The notes: generated by a model from the letters alone, not told the origin. A DNA stretch of 64,000 nucleotides from Progne subis subis (GCA_022316685.1 JAKJHU010000107.1:992001-1056000), one strand, 5' to 3'. Positions 1 to 13,998 are shown, counted from the stretch's first letter. Translations and numbers: made by a program.

Positions 1-2935
1 CATCCGTGTTAGCACTGCACTGCACTCTGGGTTCTGTGAACAGAGCAACATTGCAGGCTGTAGGAACGTGAGATAAACTAGACTTGTACCGGCCAAAAAA
101 AAAAGTCTGTTGTACTGAACAAAGTAATCTCAGTCTATTATTAATTTTATTTCATGTCAAGAGCAGAACATACAGATCTAGGCTCTTTTCATGGCATGAT
201 ACTGAACAATACAAGCCCTATAGCACAAGCATACCACTGCTGAATTATTTGTCCTAAATGTACTTTAGAGAAATTCAGTCAGGTTTAGTTTATGCTAGAA
301 AAACTTATTTAATGCAGCTGCTACATCAGTGCAAATCACAGGTTTGCAATAAGCTATGCTTTTGGGACTCATCTCAAATACTGGCCTTATGAAACAATTT
401 TTTTTGCACATTTGCCTCAAGCTAGAATGATATAAAGAATGGAAAAGAATTTCAAAAAATAAGAAGAATCAGGGGCTTACAAACATCATAATTGTTTAAT
501 AAAGGCAATTTTAACATATATGGCAGCTTAACAGGCTAAAGAATCAACAGATTTGGGGGGAAATATGAAACTTTAACTGCTTGAAGGGCAAATAGAACCC
601 ACAGGTTAAAGTGACAATGTTAGTTTCACTATTTCAAAGAAAATTTATAGAAAGGTAGAGGAAAAATTGTATTTTCTGTAAATGTGGCTGTAAGATTTCA
701 AGTCACAACTGGATTTTCAAATGGGAATGCAAACAGAAGGAAAAGATACTGAAACCTGTTTATAAATAGCTTTAGTTTGCAGTTACACCCTTGGTTTGTT
801 ACAGCTAGCCCAAGGTGGGGCCTACCTACATAAAGGAGTAAGTATGACCCACAAAGCACATGCTATAAATTCATTGTTCAGACAAAACCTATATTTTCCT
901 GGCAAGACTGAAACAGAAGATGATGAATTAACTTCTTGGCCACCTGCCCAAATTAATAACTCCTAGAAGTTCTGAGAATCAGTCAGCTGTGCACAGGGCA
1001 CAATGTTTGGGCTAAGGCATACACAGAAGTATGGATTTTGAGAAGTGAAAGTAAAACCTAGAGAACAATGTAATTGGTGCAGAAGAGTCAGGTTTGAAAG
1101 AAAAATTTGATTTTGCTAATTTTAAAAAACAAACCTCACCAAGTTGTCGTGTATGGAAACTGATTAAAATATTTTTATCACTTTCTTCATTATTCCTTAT
1201 CCTTGTTGCTTTTTAATTGGATCATAACATGAAATCCAGATAAGTAATATGGCTGGCATTGACATCTGGAGAAGATGCTTTCCTCATCAGAAGAATTTTA
1301 CATGTTGTGGGAGCAAACTTATTCTATTCTGTGAGCCAAATAATAATATTGTTAATTATGTCAGGTATTAGTGGTCCACACTTCACATAAATGCCTGGCA
1401 TGTTAGGGGCACCAGTTGTTTTAAAGTAGGTATTTCAGTGCATGGTAAGGCTGAGATATGCCTGGCTCAGGCAGTTATTTCTGAGACAATCTTGCAGCTT
1501 GTAATCTAGAACTTCTTAGGCCTAGACACCTGTGGGGATATTTGAGAAGGATCAAATATGTGCACTTAAATTAGGAATCCTTCTAAAACAGTATAAGCCA
1601 TATAAATCAGCTTCCTTATCAGATTTTATCTGTGTCTTCTCTCATATCAGACATAGCCTGAAAGATGCCTGATGCATTTATTTTTCCTTCACCTTTTTTG
1701 GAGGGGTGGGGGGGGGTGGGGTGGGGGTGTGGAGTGGGGTGTGTCCTTTCCCCCAGTTTCACTGCTCGAGATGATTCTCCTACACAATGCTGCTTTTACA
1801 TAACAAGTGTGGGAAACATACTGGGATGCTTTTTTAAACCTCGTTGTTCCTGAACATTTCACATAAAGATTGGTCAGCAGAGAGTAGAAAAACATAGTTA
1901 CAGAAGACTGTGAAAATGGGTAACAAACCTTTTAACACAGAAAAATACTCAAAACAATTATGTCACACTCAAAATTTTTCAAGCAACGACTCTGATACAG
2001 TACTTTAATAAAGGCCTTTCTATGTAATACAACTTGTTCTCTTACATGAGTTCTTTTTGATTCAAAGGGTTTTTCTTTCTTTTAAATACAGCACTCAGAT
2101 TAAAGCGCAGAGCATAGATATAATTTAATCTAGAGCTCTTTAGAGTGCAGGTGAACCTTTCCATTTGGTTATTTTAAACCAATTTACTTCACAGACATTG
2201 AGTGATGATGGGTGACTAAGGGAATGATCAGACACAACAATTTCATGAACAAGAGCAAAGAGCTTTTATGTTATAAATACAATAACTATTTCTCAGAACA
2301 AAGCAGATCCAGAGTATTGACCACTGCATCAAAAAGGTCCAAATGTTGCTAAAATGTGATAATGGTGAGATAGCAGTGAAATACAGCTGCATTTCTGTAG
2401 TATTATTGAATAGCTGATCTCGATTGCATTTGCAACCTTTTTTAATCTCTCAGTAAAACAATACTTGAAAACTACAGGAAAGGATTCATTGCCTTAAAAG
2501 ACTTAGTTTGTCTGGCATCAAGACAGCTTAGTAATTTTTTTTCTTCCTTTAATCCTGTGCTAAAGAATGGGCTATATTCACCAAAATTATCAGTGAAAGA
2601 TTGCACTATCAGGTCTAATTTGCTGGAGCGTTTTGCCTGTGGATTTGTTCATGATGCTGTAATGCTGTATGCTAACACCAGGCTGACATTTCCAGCAGAA
2701 CTCCTTGTTCCAGGGACTAATAAATGGTGTGCCTCAGGTCACACTGTCATAAAGCAAATATCTGCTGCTTGTGTTGGAACTTTATTTATTGGTCTGACAT
2801 ATTGCCCTGTGATGAGAAAGTCACTGGGTTGGATTTCTAAAGAGTGTTAGTCTCCAGAGGCAGATTTGGCTCTTAGGGCATTTGGGAGACTTGGATTCAA
2901 ATTCTGCTTCCTACCCTGGAGATGGGGGCTGATTT
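1..2935. other. Intergenic DNA downstream of NWD2
   Basis: AT-rich sequence without a supported gene or RNA. The only distinct structure is the G-rich run near 1698-1745, listed separately. The ORF at 2557-2850 has no recognisable family or motif and no splice context, so I treat it as chance. Confidence 0.6.
1698..1745 (+). repeat. G-rich low-complexity tract, possible G-quadruplex
   Basis: The tract contains runs of 4, 9, 4, 5 and 4 guanines separated by one- to four-base loops, ending gtggagtggggtgtgtcc. Several G-runs with short loops fit the G-quadruplex pattern on the plus strand. No gene is adjacent. Confidence 0.7.
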
Positions 2936-2940
2936 ACCTC

Positions 2941-4301
2941 TATCATGGGTTTGCACAATTTTGTTTTCTAGTTATAGAAAATGCGAGATATTTTTTCCCT
3001 TCCCTAACCGTGGAGTGGTTTGGGGAGGAGAACAAGGACCTGTCAAAAGGCTGGCCAGGATATTGGCAGCTAAGTTGACCAATGGGAAATGTCGATGTGA
3101 CTTTGGAGGGCACATTTAAAACTAACTGTGGGAGATCAGTCTCTGTCTCGCTTTAGAATCAGCCATGAGGTAACATCGTGGTCAGGCCGGGCCGGGCCCA
3201 GCTGGGCCTCCAGAAGCTGCTGCCTGCATGGAGAGCGGGGGGAGCCCAGGTTGGGCCCCCCACTGCCGGCTGGGCCGGGCCCGCCGAGCCTCTGAGAGCT
3301 GCTACCCGCATGGGAGCAGCCCGGGTGAAGCCCTATTACAGCTTAGTGATAGCCCCGAGCTGGACCGCCCTGGATGAGACCGAGGGGTGGAAAAAAGGAC
3401 ATCTACCAGCTTCCTCCATAAGCACGGCCTTGCAAGCCCGGGGGGATGTAACCCTTTCTTAGCAACACGGAACTTTTAAAGCACAATTCTTCCTTAAAAG
3501 AAAGAAGGAAGAAAACAAAGAATACTAGAACAGACACTAAATGAAGTCAGATGAGAAGTGGAAGAACTAAGTAATATTGGAATAGGATTGAAGAAGTGGA
3601 TATTTTTAACCAGACTTTTCTAAGGTAAATTATGAGGAAATGAACTGTTCTTTGCAGCATCTTAGTATTATTTGGGTAGAATGCTATTCTAATCAAAACT
3701 AAGGACTGATGTAATTGAGATTTATTTAGGAACTTTAAAGCCCCCACTCTTGGGTTAAAAAGAGGTCTCAGCCATTGAGACAAAGATGATTTTAGACTAG
3801 AAGAAGTATTTGTAAACCCACATAACCCACATACACTGAGAAGATCTGCGGATAGAACATCACAGTCTGCTAAACTCCGGGCGGCAGCAGATGTGTGTCG
3901 TTGGGAGCACTGGACTATTTTGTGTTGTAGCAAACGTCTTCATAAAAAGATTTTAGAAAGACTCTTCTCCTAAAAAGCAATGAGTGATTATGTCTAAATA
4001 GTGAAACTGACTGAAAATCCTAAGTTGTGTTTTTCTATGTTGTTCAGTAAGAAAGTTAATAGTTTGTAAGAGGAAAGAAGCGTCTTTTAAAGTATCATTC
4101 TGTTTTAAGTTTTCTTTTTCTCAACCTTTTTTTTTTTTCTCATTTTTAAATATATGTTAATAAAACTATTTTTGTTTATTTTTAAGCTTAAGTCTGCTTT
4201 GTGTGTTTTTCTCCTAAACTCTCCCTCCCACAAAAATTAATACTAAAACCCCTACATTAATTGGTGTTTCTTCCTGGTTTTATTAAATTAAAACCATTAC
4301 A
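2941..4301 (+). mobile_element. Endogenous retrovirus solo LTR, probable
   Basis: The left end reads tatcatgggtttgcac, close to songbird LTRs that begin TGTCATGG. Inside are a TATA-like tttaaaac near 3116, a strikingly GC-rich block (about 3185-3445), and a late segment at 4155-4240 with gttaataaaac and a T-rich run, as expected for the poly(A) signal and U5. It ends in CA at 4300-4301. Flanking pentamers ACCTC (2936-2940) and ACCTT (4302-4306) look like a target-site duplication with one change. About 1.36 kb is long for one LTR, so an internal insertion is possible. No gag, pol or env is attached. Confidence 0.6.
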
Positions 4302-4306
4302 ACCTT

Positions 4307-5085
4307 CTTGCTTCTCAAACCAGGCTTTCCCCCACATGGAAAATCTGGGTAGCCATGTTCTCTGGGACAAATAATTTCTCTCACTCTCCAGGAGGAAAAT
4401 CCAGTCACACTGACTTCTGTGGTGCCACTGTAAATCTTTATTGTGGAAGAATGGAAGGGAAATGAAAGAAAGCTGAGGCTGTAGTTTGATGGATATTGGG
4501 TACTGGCAATTGGCTGTGAAAGCAGCAAGCTGACCTTTCCTTAGCCTCTAGCTTTTTGCCCTTGGCTTACCTCTGTTTTCTTAAACTGTCTTTGAGGTTT
4601 TTGGATCATCTGTACCCTAGCAAATCCCAATGTTTTTGCTCTATATAAACAAAAAGTGAATGGAAATATTTTTATAGAAGGTAATGGGATAATTACACTG
4701 AGCATTTGTTTTTAATGTATATTGGTAAATATGAACTAGCCTTTTAGCAATCTGAGTGCATTCATGCAAAGCAATGGAAAATACTCCCGAGTGATTTTAA
4801 TTTTCAAAAAGATGTTAAAGAAAAAAATTGGACATAGTACATGGTGGTAGCTCCTCGAGCCCCTGAGTGCCTCCCATTCAGGGCTGATGGCTGTAGTTTT
4901 TATTTCATTTACACTGAAAATGAAATCTTATGGTATTCTTGGTGTTAATCCCTTTAACTACATTTGCCCCTGAAATGGTGCCTGGCAGCTGAATCTGTAT
5001 AATCTTTTCTGTACAGACATTGCCTATTCACTAATATAATGTTCAGTGGAGACATGCAAGTACTATAACAACAAAATTCAGGGCT
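4307..5085. other. Spacer between two LTRs
   Basis: AT-rich unique-looking sequence with no recognised gene or repeat. Confidence 0.5.
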
Positions 5086-5090
5086 GATAC

Positions 5091-5760
5091 TGTTGAGGGT
5101 TAAGTTCTCCTGTAGAATTTTTCCCCCCCATGAGTTGCTAGATTTTTAAGTAGGGGTAGTTAAGCGGTGCTTAACCTGACAAAAGAAGTTGATCACTTGG
5201 TTTTGGGGAAGGGAGGAGGCTCCCGGGAGCAGAGGGTGGAGGACTCACTTCTCTCGGTTTTCCCGGGGAGGACGGTCGGGCTACGGAGTAGCTGCCTGGA
5301 GTCCACAGCTAACGGAGGAGTTTGGTCCTGGGAATTCTATCATCTGTTGGAGTGCCCAGGAATTCGGAGTTTCTTCGTTACCCTGCTGGATTTTGGGTCA
5401 GCCCGGGGTCCAGCCGCTGCGGGTTCTCCGGCACTGCCCACTTTGCCTGCCGGGGCACCCCCTGCCTGCTGAGGACAAATCCATCGCTTCCAGCTTGCAG
5501 CCATCAGCGACGGACTTTTCCACCGTTTGCCCTCAGGGTTCTTGGTTCTGTTTTACTGTTATTATAAGTGCTGTTGTTGTTTGTCTGTCCTGTTATATTT
5601 ACTAGTAAAGGACTGTTATTCCTTTTCCCTATAGCTCTGACCGAAAGTTTTTTTTTAATCTTCTAAATTATAATAACACGGAGGGAAAGATTTGAATTCC
5701 TTATTTCCTGGAGAGGCCTGCCTACCCTTAGCAGACAACTGTCTTTTTCAAACCAAGACA
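5091..5760 (+). mobile_element. Endogenous retrovirus solo LTR with exact 5-bp target duplication
   Basis: The 670-bp element begins TGTTGAGGGTTAAG and ends aaccaagaca, the canonical TG...CA. It is flanked on both sides by the identical pentamer gatac (5086-5090 and 5761-5765). A GC-rich middle, a late T-rich segment and the tail resemble bird ERV LTRs I know. A 5-bp duplication fits ERVL-like elements but does not prove the class. The short ORFs inside (5167-5605) are LTR sequence, not genes. Confidence 0.85.
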
Positions 5761-8700
5761 GATACCAAGCCATGCAACATCTGCTAAATTCACATGGGGA
5801 AAGGGAATATAAAAACAAATACACAAAGGGCACAGCTACTGAGATGGTAAATATTGTTTTTTCCATGCCACACCCAAACCAGAAACAGAGACAGAGGAGG
5901 CCTTAACAAAGCTCGATTCAGGTTCCTGACAGCTGACAGTAATTGCTTCTTTTCCACTGAGCTGTAAGTGAACAAGACCACCAGCTTACATCAAAAGCAT
6001 ATATTAGCCTGACACTTGGGCTTCTTTTACTATGAGTAGATCAGAAGTATATGGGAAGAATAGCTTTATGGAAATGTGTAGTGTTAAAGTCATGTTAATG
6101 TGATTGCAACCCAGATTGCTTGCCATAAGAGAGTGGATAACACTTTTTTTGGAGGTAATAAAGTGCCTGTACTGTAGTAGGACAACATGGATTCACTGGC
6201 TGGACAAGTGGAGCAGCTGACAAGGGAGCAGTCCCAGGACTGAGAGCTGCCCTGGCACAGTGGGCCTGGGTCCTGGTGTGGGGGTTCTGCCCCAGCTGGG
6301 CTGTGGGAAGGAGCACAAAGCCCAGAACGGAGAGGAGGAAATTGCTGGGTGGCTGTGCCAGGGAATAGGTGGTGCTTCTGCGTCCTAGGCTGTTGCACAA
6401 AACTCAGGCGTTTAATAATGTAGATAAAACTGGGCACTCCTAAATCTACTGCTGATAAAACAGGGTTTCAAAGGGACTGTGGGTTGAAGAGGGAAGTGAG
6501 TGTAAGAAATACAGTCCAGTCAACACGTACAGTCATTGCAATAAATCTTCTGGGGAGGGTAGGTAGCCAGGGGAATTAACAGACCTGCAGTCTGGTGGGC
6601 CCTCAGGGCTGTGCACCTGTGGCTCCACATGGTTCATTTGGGTCATTCCCTGCCTCTCCTGCCTGAAAGCTGCTGTCAGATACTCTGCATCAGAGTGTAT
6701 CATAAGAGGACATCAATACTAACCTGCTTGGAATGGTGCCTTAACATCCAGATGCACCTGCTCTGAGCATGGCAGATTGGGCAGATGTGAAATAATCTGT
6801 TTTGTTATGGTCTAGAGAGCTTCTGTCCAGCACAGGCAAACCTGTGCTGCTGTCATGCTGTTTCTGTTGGCAGCACTGTGCTGGATAGCACCAGCACCAC
6901 TTGCATCAGGTTATTTCTTTTCTCCTGTCCTCTCTTGGCAGTGTGAGGATTTGATATGGTTCCCACTGGAACCAGTGAAAAGAGTTCCCAAGGTGGACTT
7001 CATACTGGAAGGGTTTTCAGTCATTGGGTACGTGTTACTTTTGACATGGGGTGCACTTGTGCTTGTTATTCAGCTCCTTCAGAAAAGCAGATTGCCTGCA
7101 ATAGCAAGGCATTGGACCTTGTATACATAAAATCATACAACTAACTGCTCTTGAATAGAAAAATATAACTATATTAAAAAGCTGGGAGTGATGCAAAGTT
7201 GAGCCAGGTCAAGCTGATAACATTAGAAAGAGTAAGTCCCAAGAAGTCTTACTCTTCCTTGCTATCCTAAATGGAAAACTTGTGTGTATTAATAATAGAA
7301 TATTCGACCAGAAATATTTTTCTAACCAGAAAGCATCTGTGCCTTTGCAGCAAACATCTATGATAAAAGTGAAAAAAAGGAAGTTAAATAAACTTGTATA
7401 AAAATGCCAGACAAAGTCACACAGAAAAAAAAACCAACTTGGGCCTTTTTCCCCTCTGCCTCCTGCTGTAAGTGATTAAATGTTTGGTCTCCATGCAACA
7501 TTCAGTTCTTAATAAAATTTTGAAGTTCCTCTGTATGTCTAAGTGAAAGTGACCCAGAAGAGAACTCACAGGAAAATTGCTGCCTTTTCCCCCCCTTTTG
7601 ACTTTTCTATCGTAACTCATTTATTTTGTCCATTTTGATATCAAACTTTCAATAAGTAAAACTACATTGTGTTTTATACCTATTCTCCCTAGCAATACAT
7701 CCTGCTTGCCAGCACTCTTCTGTAGGTCAGGAAACCCTAACAGTTTCCATGAATCATTGCTTGGGCATGAAGTTTTGACATTGATTCTCATGAATGGGCA
7801 TGATCGGGGCGCATGAGGTGCTCCTGATTAAAGAGTGGTGGGATTTGGCCACCTGCTCTGGTTAGTCATGCCCTTGCCACCATGACTGTTGTGTGGAAGG
7901 CATGGGCATACTCTGCTGACAGGTGATCATATATAATCCTTAGAAAGACAGGGTCTGAAGGAGAAATTATAAGGTAAAAAAACCCCCAAAATATTGCTTG
8001 ACTACATTTCATCACGTTTCTGTGGGTTGAGTGTTTCCCCCACCCCTGTGCTTGTGTGAAACAGTATCAGTGAAAGATGTAGTCAATGCTGAGGCCATGT
8101 TTAACTGGATGTAGTGCAAACACAGCAAAAGACCATCCCTTCCTGAAAGATGTGAAGAAAGGCTTTCCTTATCTTCCATTCAGTAAAGTCTGAGAGCAAA
8201 TACTTTTAGCAACTTTGTTTCCTTGAGGTCAGGTACTAACAATAATGTGGTTAGAGAAGGGCCTCAACACTCATAAACGTTTGCCTTGAACAGTGAACCA
8301 CTTTTAACCAGGCTTTCCAAGGAAGTCACGATTCCCTTCACTTGAAGATTTTCTCTATCTTCCCACATACCTAGAGCTGTGCAAAAATCATCGGGTTGAC
8401 TTTCAGTATTAGCCTTAAAAGTGGTACAAGTTCCCTGAGATCTGCAAACTGGAAGATCTGGATTACCTTTTGATCAATGCTTGTCTTAGCTTTGGGGTAA
8501 AGAGAAAATGATTCTAAACTTCTGACAGTGTTTTGATTTTTATATTTGCTTGGCTTTCCCCAAAATTCTAGAGAAAAATTCTCCCTTAGGTTTCCAATTA
8601 TCTCATTTTCCAATAACCTCTCTCTTCTTTTGGTTATGAGCAGGAAGAATTTGATTTGTCTGTCTTCCCTGTGAAACAACACTACATTTGGTTCTATATT

Positions 8701-9286
8701 GGTGTGACAAAGCAAGAAAATAGGTTGGTTTGTTTCATCAGAAAAAAAAAAAAAAAAAAAAAGGTAATAATTAGAGCAGTACAAATTTCTGCACTAAGAG
8801 TAAAATTGTGGGCATAAAAAATATCTGAAGTACTAGAGTGCAATGTTCCTCTCAGTGAAACCTGTGGTTGGCTGTTTATTTGGGAGCTGCCGTGTTCCTC
8901 TAACTCCCCTGAGATATAAATGTGGCTTAGCAAACAAGCCCCTTATCTAAACCAGTTTTAAAATAGATTTTGGTAAATAATATAGGCTCAGAAGTCAGTT
9001 ATAGTAAACTCAGAGCAGTTCTTTTAAAATGTAGCTGTTTTTTTGCTATACTCTCATCGGCACAGTTGGGAGCTACTCTGTCAGGACGTTGGTACAACGA
9101 GTTTGATAAAGAGATACTTTATGGCTCAGGTTGATCTAGGCTGTGCTCGGGTCTTAGCCCTCCTCAACATGAGACCTACTATGTTTCAAGGTGGGCACCC
9201 TGAAAATGAATGACAAGTTTTTGAAGTTTACCACTGCTAAACTTGCTTTGGACTCAAATTTATTTTAAATACTGGTAATGACATGC

Positions 9287-9350
9287 CCTCCCCCCCCCCC
9301 CCCCCCCCCCCCTTTTTTTTTTTTTTTTTTTTTCTCCCTTTTTTTTTCCA
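9287..9350 (+). repeat. Polypyrimidine tract, C run followed by T run
   Basis: About 26 bases of almost pure C lead directly into more than 20 T, then ctccc and a further T run. The complement is a pure polypurine strand. There is no poly(A)-type retroposon body next to it that I recognise. Confidence 0.85.
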
Positions 9351-12300
9351 AAGAAAGTTGAGCAAGTTGCTTCAGGTATTATTATTCTCCACTTCTTTTA
9401 GTATCTCCTATCATTATGTGGAAACAAGAAAAAGAGGTGTGTTTTATAGAATGAACTGTGGAAAAATTACATTGCTGTTAATCAACACCCAACCATTGTA
9501 GGAGCAAAACAATAAACACTGCTTGCTTGTTTTGAGCAGTGGGAATCCTCAGGATGTGGCAGTTCTATGATGCACTAGAGATCTTTCAGTAAATTTGGAT
9601 TCTGTAACCCTCTAGAATGCAGTCTTTAACTAAATTCCTATAAAGTTATTAAAAACCTAAGTATTTAGAACACTGTCTGAAAACAATTACAGTTTAACAA
9701 AAATTGTGATGAGAAAAAGATCTCTGTATAAAAATGCTAACACTGTAGCCCAGAAAACTCCTCCAGCACAAGTTAAAAAAAAAAAACAAAACAAAACACA
9801 AAACCCCCCCCCAACCCCCCTGCAATATTGCCAGTAATTGTCAGTGAAACTTTGTCACTCCATAAGAAAACTGATATGCTTTAATGCAATTTAAATTCTC
9901 AATTTAAAATAAGCTGGTTTTAACTGACTTTTCTCTTACTCTGTATTTTGCTATTTTATTCTCCTTTTATGGAACACTGTAGTACTCCCCATCTATCTCT
10001 CATTTGCTTTTGTAAGGTTTTATTTTTAAATGTACCAAATTCTAGGAGGGGAATTTAGAAATCATGTAAGTTCATTGAGGAAGCCAAATCCGTTAAAACA
10101 CAGTTGGATTAGTGTGACTGAAACAATGTGCAATTCACGATATAAGGAAGTTAGAAGAGTTCTAAATCCCTTCATTTCAGACATCAAAGGCATATTAACT
10201 CCTCCTTCACCCCACACATTCCAACTCAACCATTGAAATAACTAAGAGATCTTTAAAAACATTGCTTTTTAAATAGGTTTGGATTAAAAATTGTTTTCTT
10301 TGGATTTCCACTGAGCCAACTGTATTTCTGAGTGTAAAAACAATCTTGACTCTACAACAGGTGGAACAAGTGAGATCAAATATTTTCAGGATAATGTTCT
10401 TAGACTGTTTTGAAAGGTAGAAAAGAAAGAGAGTACAAAATATGCCCTGTAAACAGTTTCTCTAGAAAGCACAATGTTACAAGTTTAAAAGAACTTTTCC
10501 TACCTGTAGCTTTTGTGTGGATCAGGAAGTGTAGCTTTTCCTGATTACAATCTTCCATGGCTTAGCTTGGCTTCTGCATTTGAATGTTAAATATCTAAGA
10601 ATGCCTTGTTTAGCTTAGGAGTTTGCATGACCTCTTAATGACACACTGTCGTTAGTGTCATTGGGTATTAAGGCATCATGTGACTGTAGATGAAAATAAA
10701 ATCCTTTAAAGTTTGCATTTAATACTTCCTAGAATCTGTAACCCTTTACCTGCAAGCTGGTTAAAAACCTGATAGAACTCACCGTTTTCTGGCCAGGGTT
10801 AAAAAAAGGAGAAGCGGAAGAACACGTGCCTAATAATTCCTTTCCTCCGGGACAGTCACAACGACCACAACAAAGCCTGACCTGTCAGTGTATTCATACT
10901 GCCATTTGCATATTCTTAAAGTTAAATCTCCCCATATCGAAAACAGTGATAGAGGGATTTGGCAGAAAATTCCCCTGTTGCGTGTTGCCTGGCAATGACA
11001 TTTATTCCCCACGGTTTTGTGTGATTCTCTAAAGAGAAATTCATCTCTGAGGTGCATTTGCAGGTGTCACTTCACATTTACCTAATGAAAGCTGCCTGAC
11101 TTTCCTGGAGTCATTTTGATTTGAGTGTGGTCTTTCCAGAAGTGATATGAAAGGTGTTCTGTTTCCACAACCAGTTGAGAGAGTTTTCCCTGTGCAGGAG
11201 GAGAGGTTTAAGTTAGGCAAGCACCTGGGTCATGTGTGATCTTTAGCATGTACCTGGAGATTGTAAAACGAGCCTCCTGGAAAGAACTGGCACTAAGATT
11301 GCATCACCTAACTGCCTGTGTCGCAGCTGCAGGGTGCAACGCGGAGCTAACAAAGCCTTCCCGATAGTACAACTTAATCCTTTTTTTTTTGTGTTAAGCC
11401 TCACGGAAGCACTTATATGAAGTTAGGCATGCTGTTCTCACTCTAAATAATGCCAGATTTACAGCTGCCTCCCCTGCCTTGCAGGGATTGCATCCTCACC
11501 TTCCCTGTGGAAGGAGGGTGCTGGATTAACATCACCAGGGCTTGGTTTGCCCTGCTATACTTCCCTGCGTATCTTCTGCAGCGAGCTGAAGCCGAGGCTC
11601 TCAAACTCATGTCAGCAGTGGGCTGGGACAGGCAGGTCCCGTGCCCGGAGCAGGGTCTCAGATGCGCCTCCTGCTGCAGGAACCAGCACACATAGGCGGC
11701 GAAAGGTCATGTGCCAGCAAAGAAATTAATAAAAGCTGCTTTGGATATTCTTATTTTAAGCAGACAACTATGTCATAACCTGAAGACCAAGCATCATTTG
11801 CAGGCTATGAGCTAGCGTGCTGCAAAGCTCTGCAACAGGTCTTTGGCACATTTTAGATATTTTTCTCCTGCAGATGATTAGTTTTAGCTGAAAATGGACT
11901 TCAAGAGCCAGGAAGTTTCTTAGTACAAAACTTTCACTAAATTCTCCAAAGGCTCTCTGGCTAGCAAATAAAGAATTGCCAGGCTAACATATCCCCAAGA
12001 TGTGAGAGAAGATGAGGGAGGTGGGGGATGAAGACAGAGCTACCTCTGCAGCATGGATCTGCAGCTGTGAGCAGCCTTGTGCACAGGACCGGGTTTATGG
12101 CCCTGCCAAGCTGGAGGTCACCCCATGGCCAGCTCTGCAGTATTTTGCCTGTGGTATTTTGCCACTGTAATTGCGACTGCTGGGCTAATGAGGTGGGCTA
12201 ACAGGCTGAGAAATGTCCCAGAAAAGCTGCCTTTTAAGCCAGGACGCCGCTCAAAGCAAACGCAGCGAAGGTGCTTTCCCCCTTCTCCTGATGCTTGGCA

Positions 12301-13934
12301 TCCGTTACAGACCCCTTCCAAGGCTGCTGTGTTTTTTGACATTCCACAGACTGTTCATTCTTGAGATTCCTGGAACCCCGAATGCCGAATACCCAGTATT
12401 TCTGTCATAGTAGAGAAGTTCTGCCCCAGCCCCTGCAATCCTAACCGTGCTGTGCTTCTGAAACCTTTTCTGTCAGTATGTGCGAACTGCTGGGAACTTT
12501 TTGGGTTGATTGCCTGACAGGTTTTCACAGATGTGTCCTGCAGTAAATGATCACTTGTCTCACGAATCCACAGTGCTTGTTCAAAAACACGGGTGTGACA
12601 CTTTTTCAAAGGAAAAGTAATTAAGACATTCAGCCTTCAGAAATCCCCTTTTCCTTCTAATCTCATTCTTGTACCTTAGTCGACTGTTTTGGCTGAGGTT
12701 TTCTAGAGAATTTTCCTGCTGAGATAGAAGGCTGCCTCGATAATTTGCAGCCTAAAAGGCTAACTTTATGACTTCATATGCGATTGTCACTGTGATATTA
12801 CGGTGGGAAGTGCTGGGCAATTTTTTTAGCAAGAAATGGGATAATGTAGACAAATGGCAGCAAACTATCCAGCTGCTCTGGGGATATTCTGTTTTCATCT
12901 GTGCTACTGCATGTCTGGATTTTTGCTTCATTCCTCATCTTGCAATTCTGTGTATTACACTTTAAATATGCTAACTAGATCTATTTTAGTCTAGAAGCTT
13001 TCTCACATGCACTGAAATGCATGTGTAATCAGAGATGTAGTAGGAGAGCAGGCAGATGATTTTATTTATACAGTATTATGTGGTGAAAGCTCTGACAGTG
13101 GGAACATGTGAACACGCCTTAAATCCATTTTTGTATATTCCCTGCTGAGGCTAGAGAGGAGACTAGTGAGCTACCACCAAAAGAGCAAGGGCTGCAAATG
13201 GAGAGTGTGCCATGGCTGGGAACACATCAAGGGCTTTGCTGAGTCGGGATGGGAGCTTCACCCACCCCGGCAAGCAGGAGCAGCATAGGTCTGGGATAAC
13301 AGGACAGCAGAGGCAGGGAAAAGAGCTTGGTAGGGGCTCTTGGGGAAATGTGTGATTTTACAAGCATGTTATACTGGACTGGAAACATTCCCTCACACTC
13401 TTCTGCTTATTGCCCTCTGTTTTCAAGTGAATTGAGCACTGTATAATTTGTCCTTGATAGTGAAAGACCCTTTTTCACAGAAGGGTGATGGTTCAAACTG
13501 CCCCTTCTGGAGAAACACAGGATAAAATGCCTCATCCTGCCTTGGGAAGGATCTTAATGACTATTCCTGCAGCCTTTGACCTTCCTGTTGAAATTGAGAA
13601 TTGAGATTATGAATTAGACCTACACTGAGAGCATCAGTTCATGTCATAAAAGTCAGGAGGCTACCTCCAAAATGCAAGGAATGCGGTAAACCACAGGAAA
13701 AAATGTAGCTCACTGGTCTCCCTGCAACCATGTGGTGATCTAAGAAGAAATATTGACTAATATCCAGTAACAGGCTACAAGAACCTGAAGTAGGTTGTAT
13801 TTTTAGCATAAATACTTTATAATGATTCTTAGTAACAAACCATCATTAATGAAACCTATCCAGAGGCCCCAGTCCACACCTGGATGACTACATGATCAAG
13901 TTTTATGATTATATTAAAAAAGTGCATTTAAAAA

Positions 13935-13998
13935 AGTATGAAGAAGAAATAAAAATAGATTAGAAACAACAACAACAAAAAAGAAATAAAAATAGATT
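13935..13998 (+). repeat. Short imperfect tandem duplication
   Basis: The segment aagaaataaaaatagatt occurs twice, separated by a small aac repeat (about 13943-13960 and 13979-13997). Confidence 0.7.

Noticed and set aside
3178..3462. GC-rich ORF rich in Arg, Gly and Ala
   Set aside because: It lies wholly inside an LTR-like element; there is no domain and no upstream promoter or splice context.
5167..5605. Three overlapping ORFs of 81-138 codons
   Set aside because: All are inside the solo LTR with the gatac duplication.
11443..11729. GC-richer patch with open frames on both strands, considered as an exon of a downstream gene
   Set aside because: No splice-site and phase combination or known protein sequence supports an exon.
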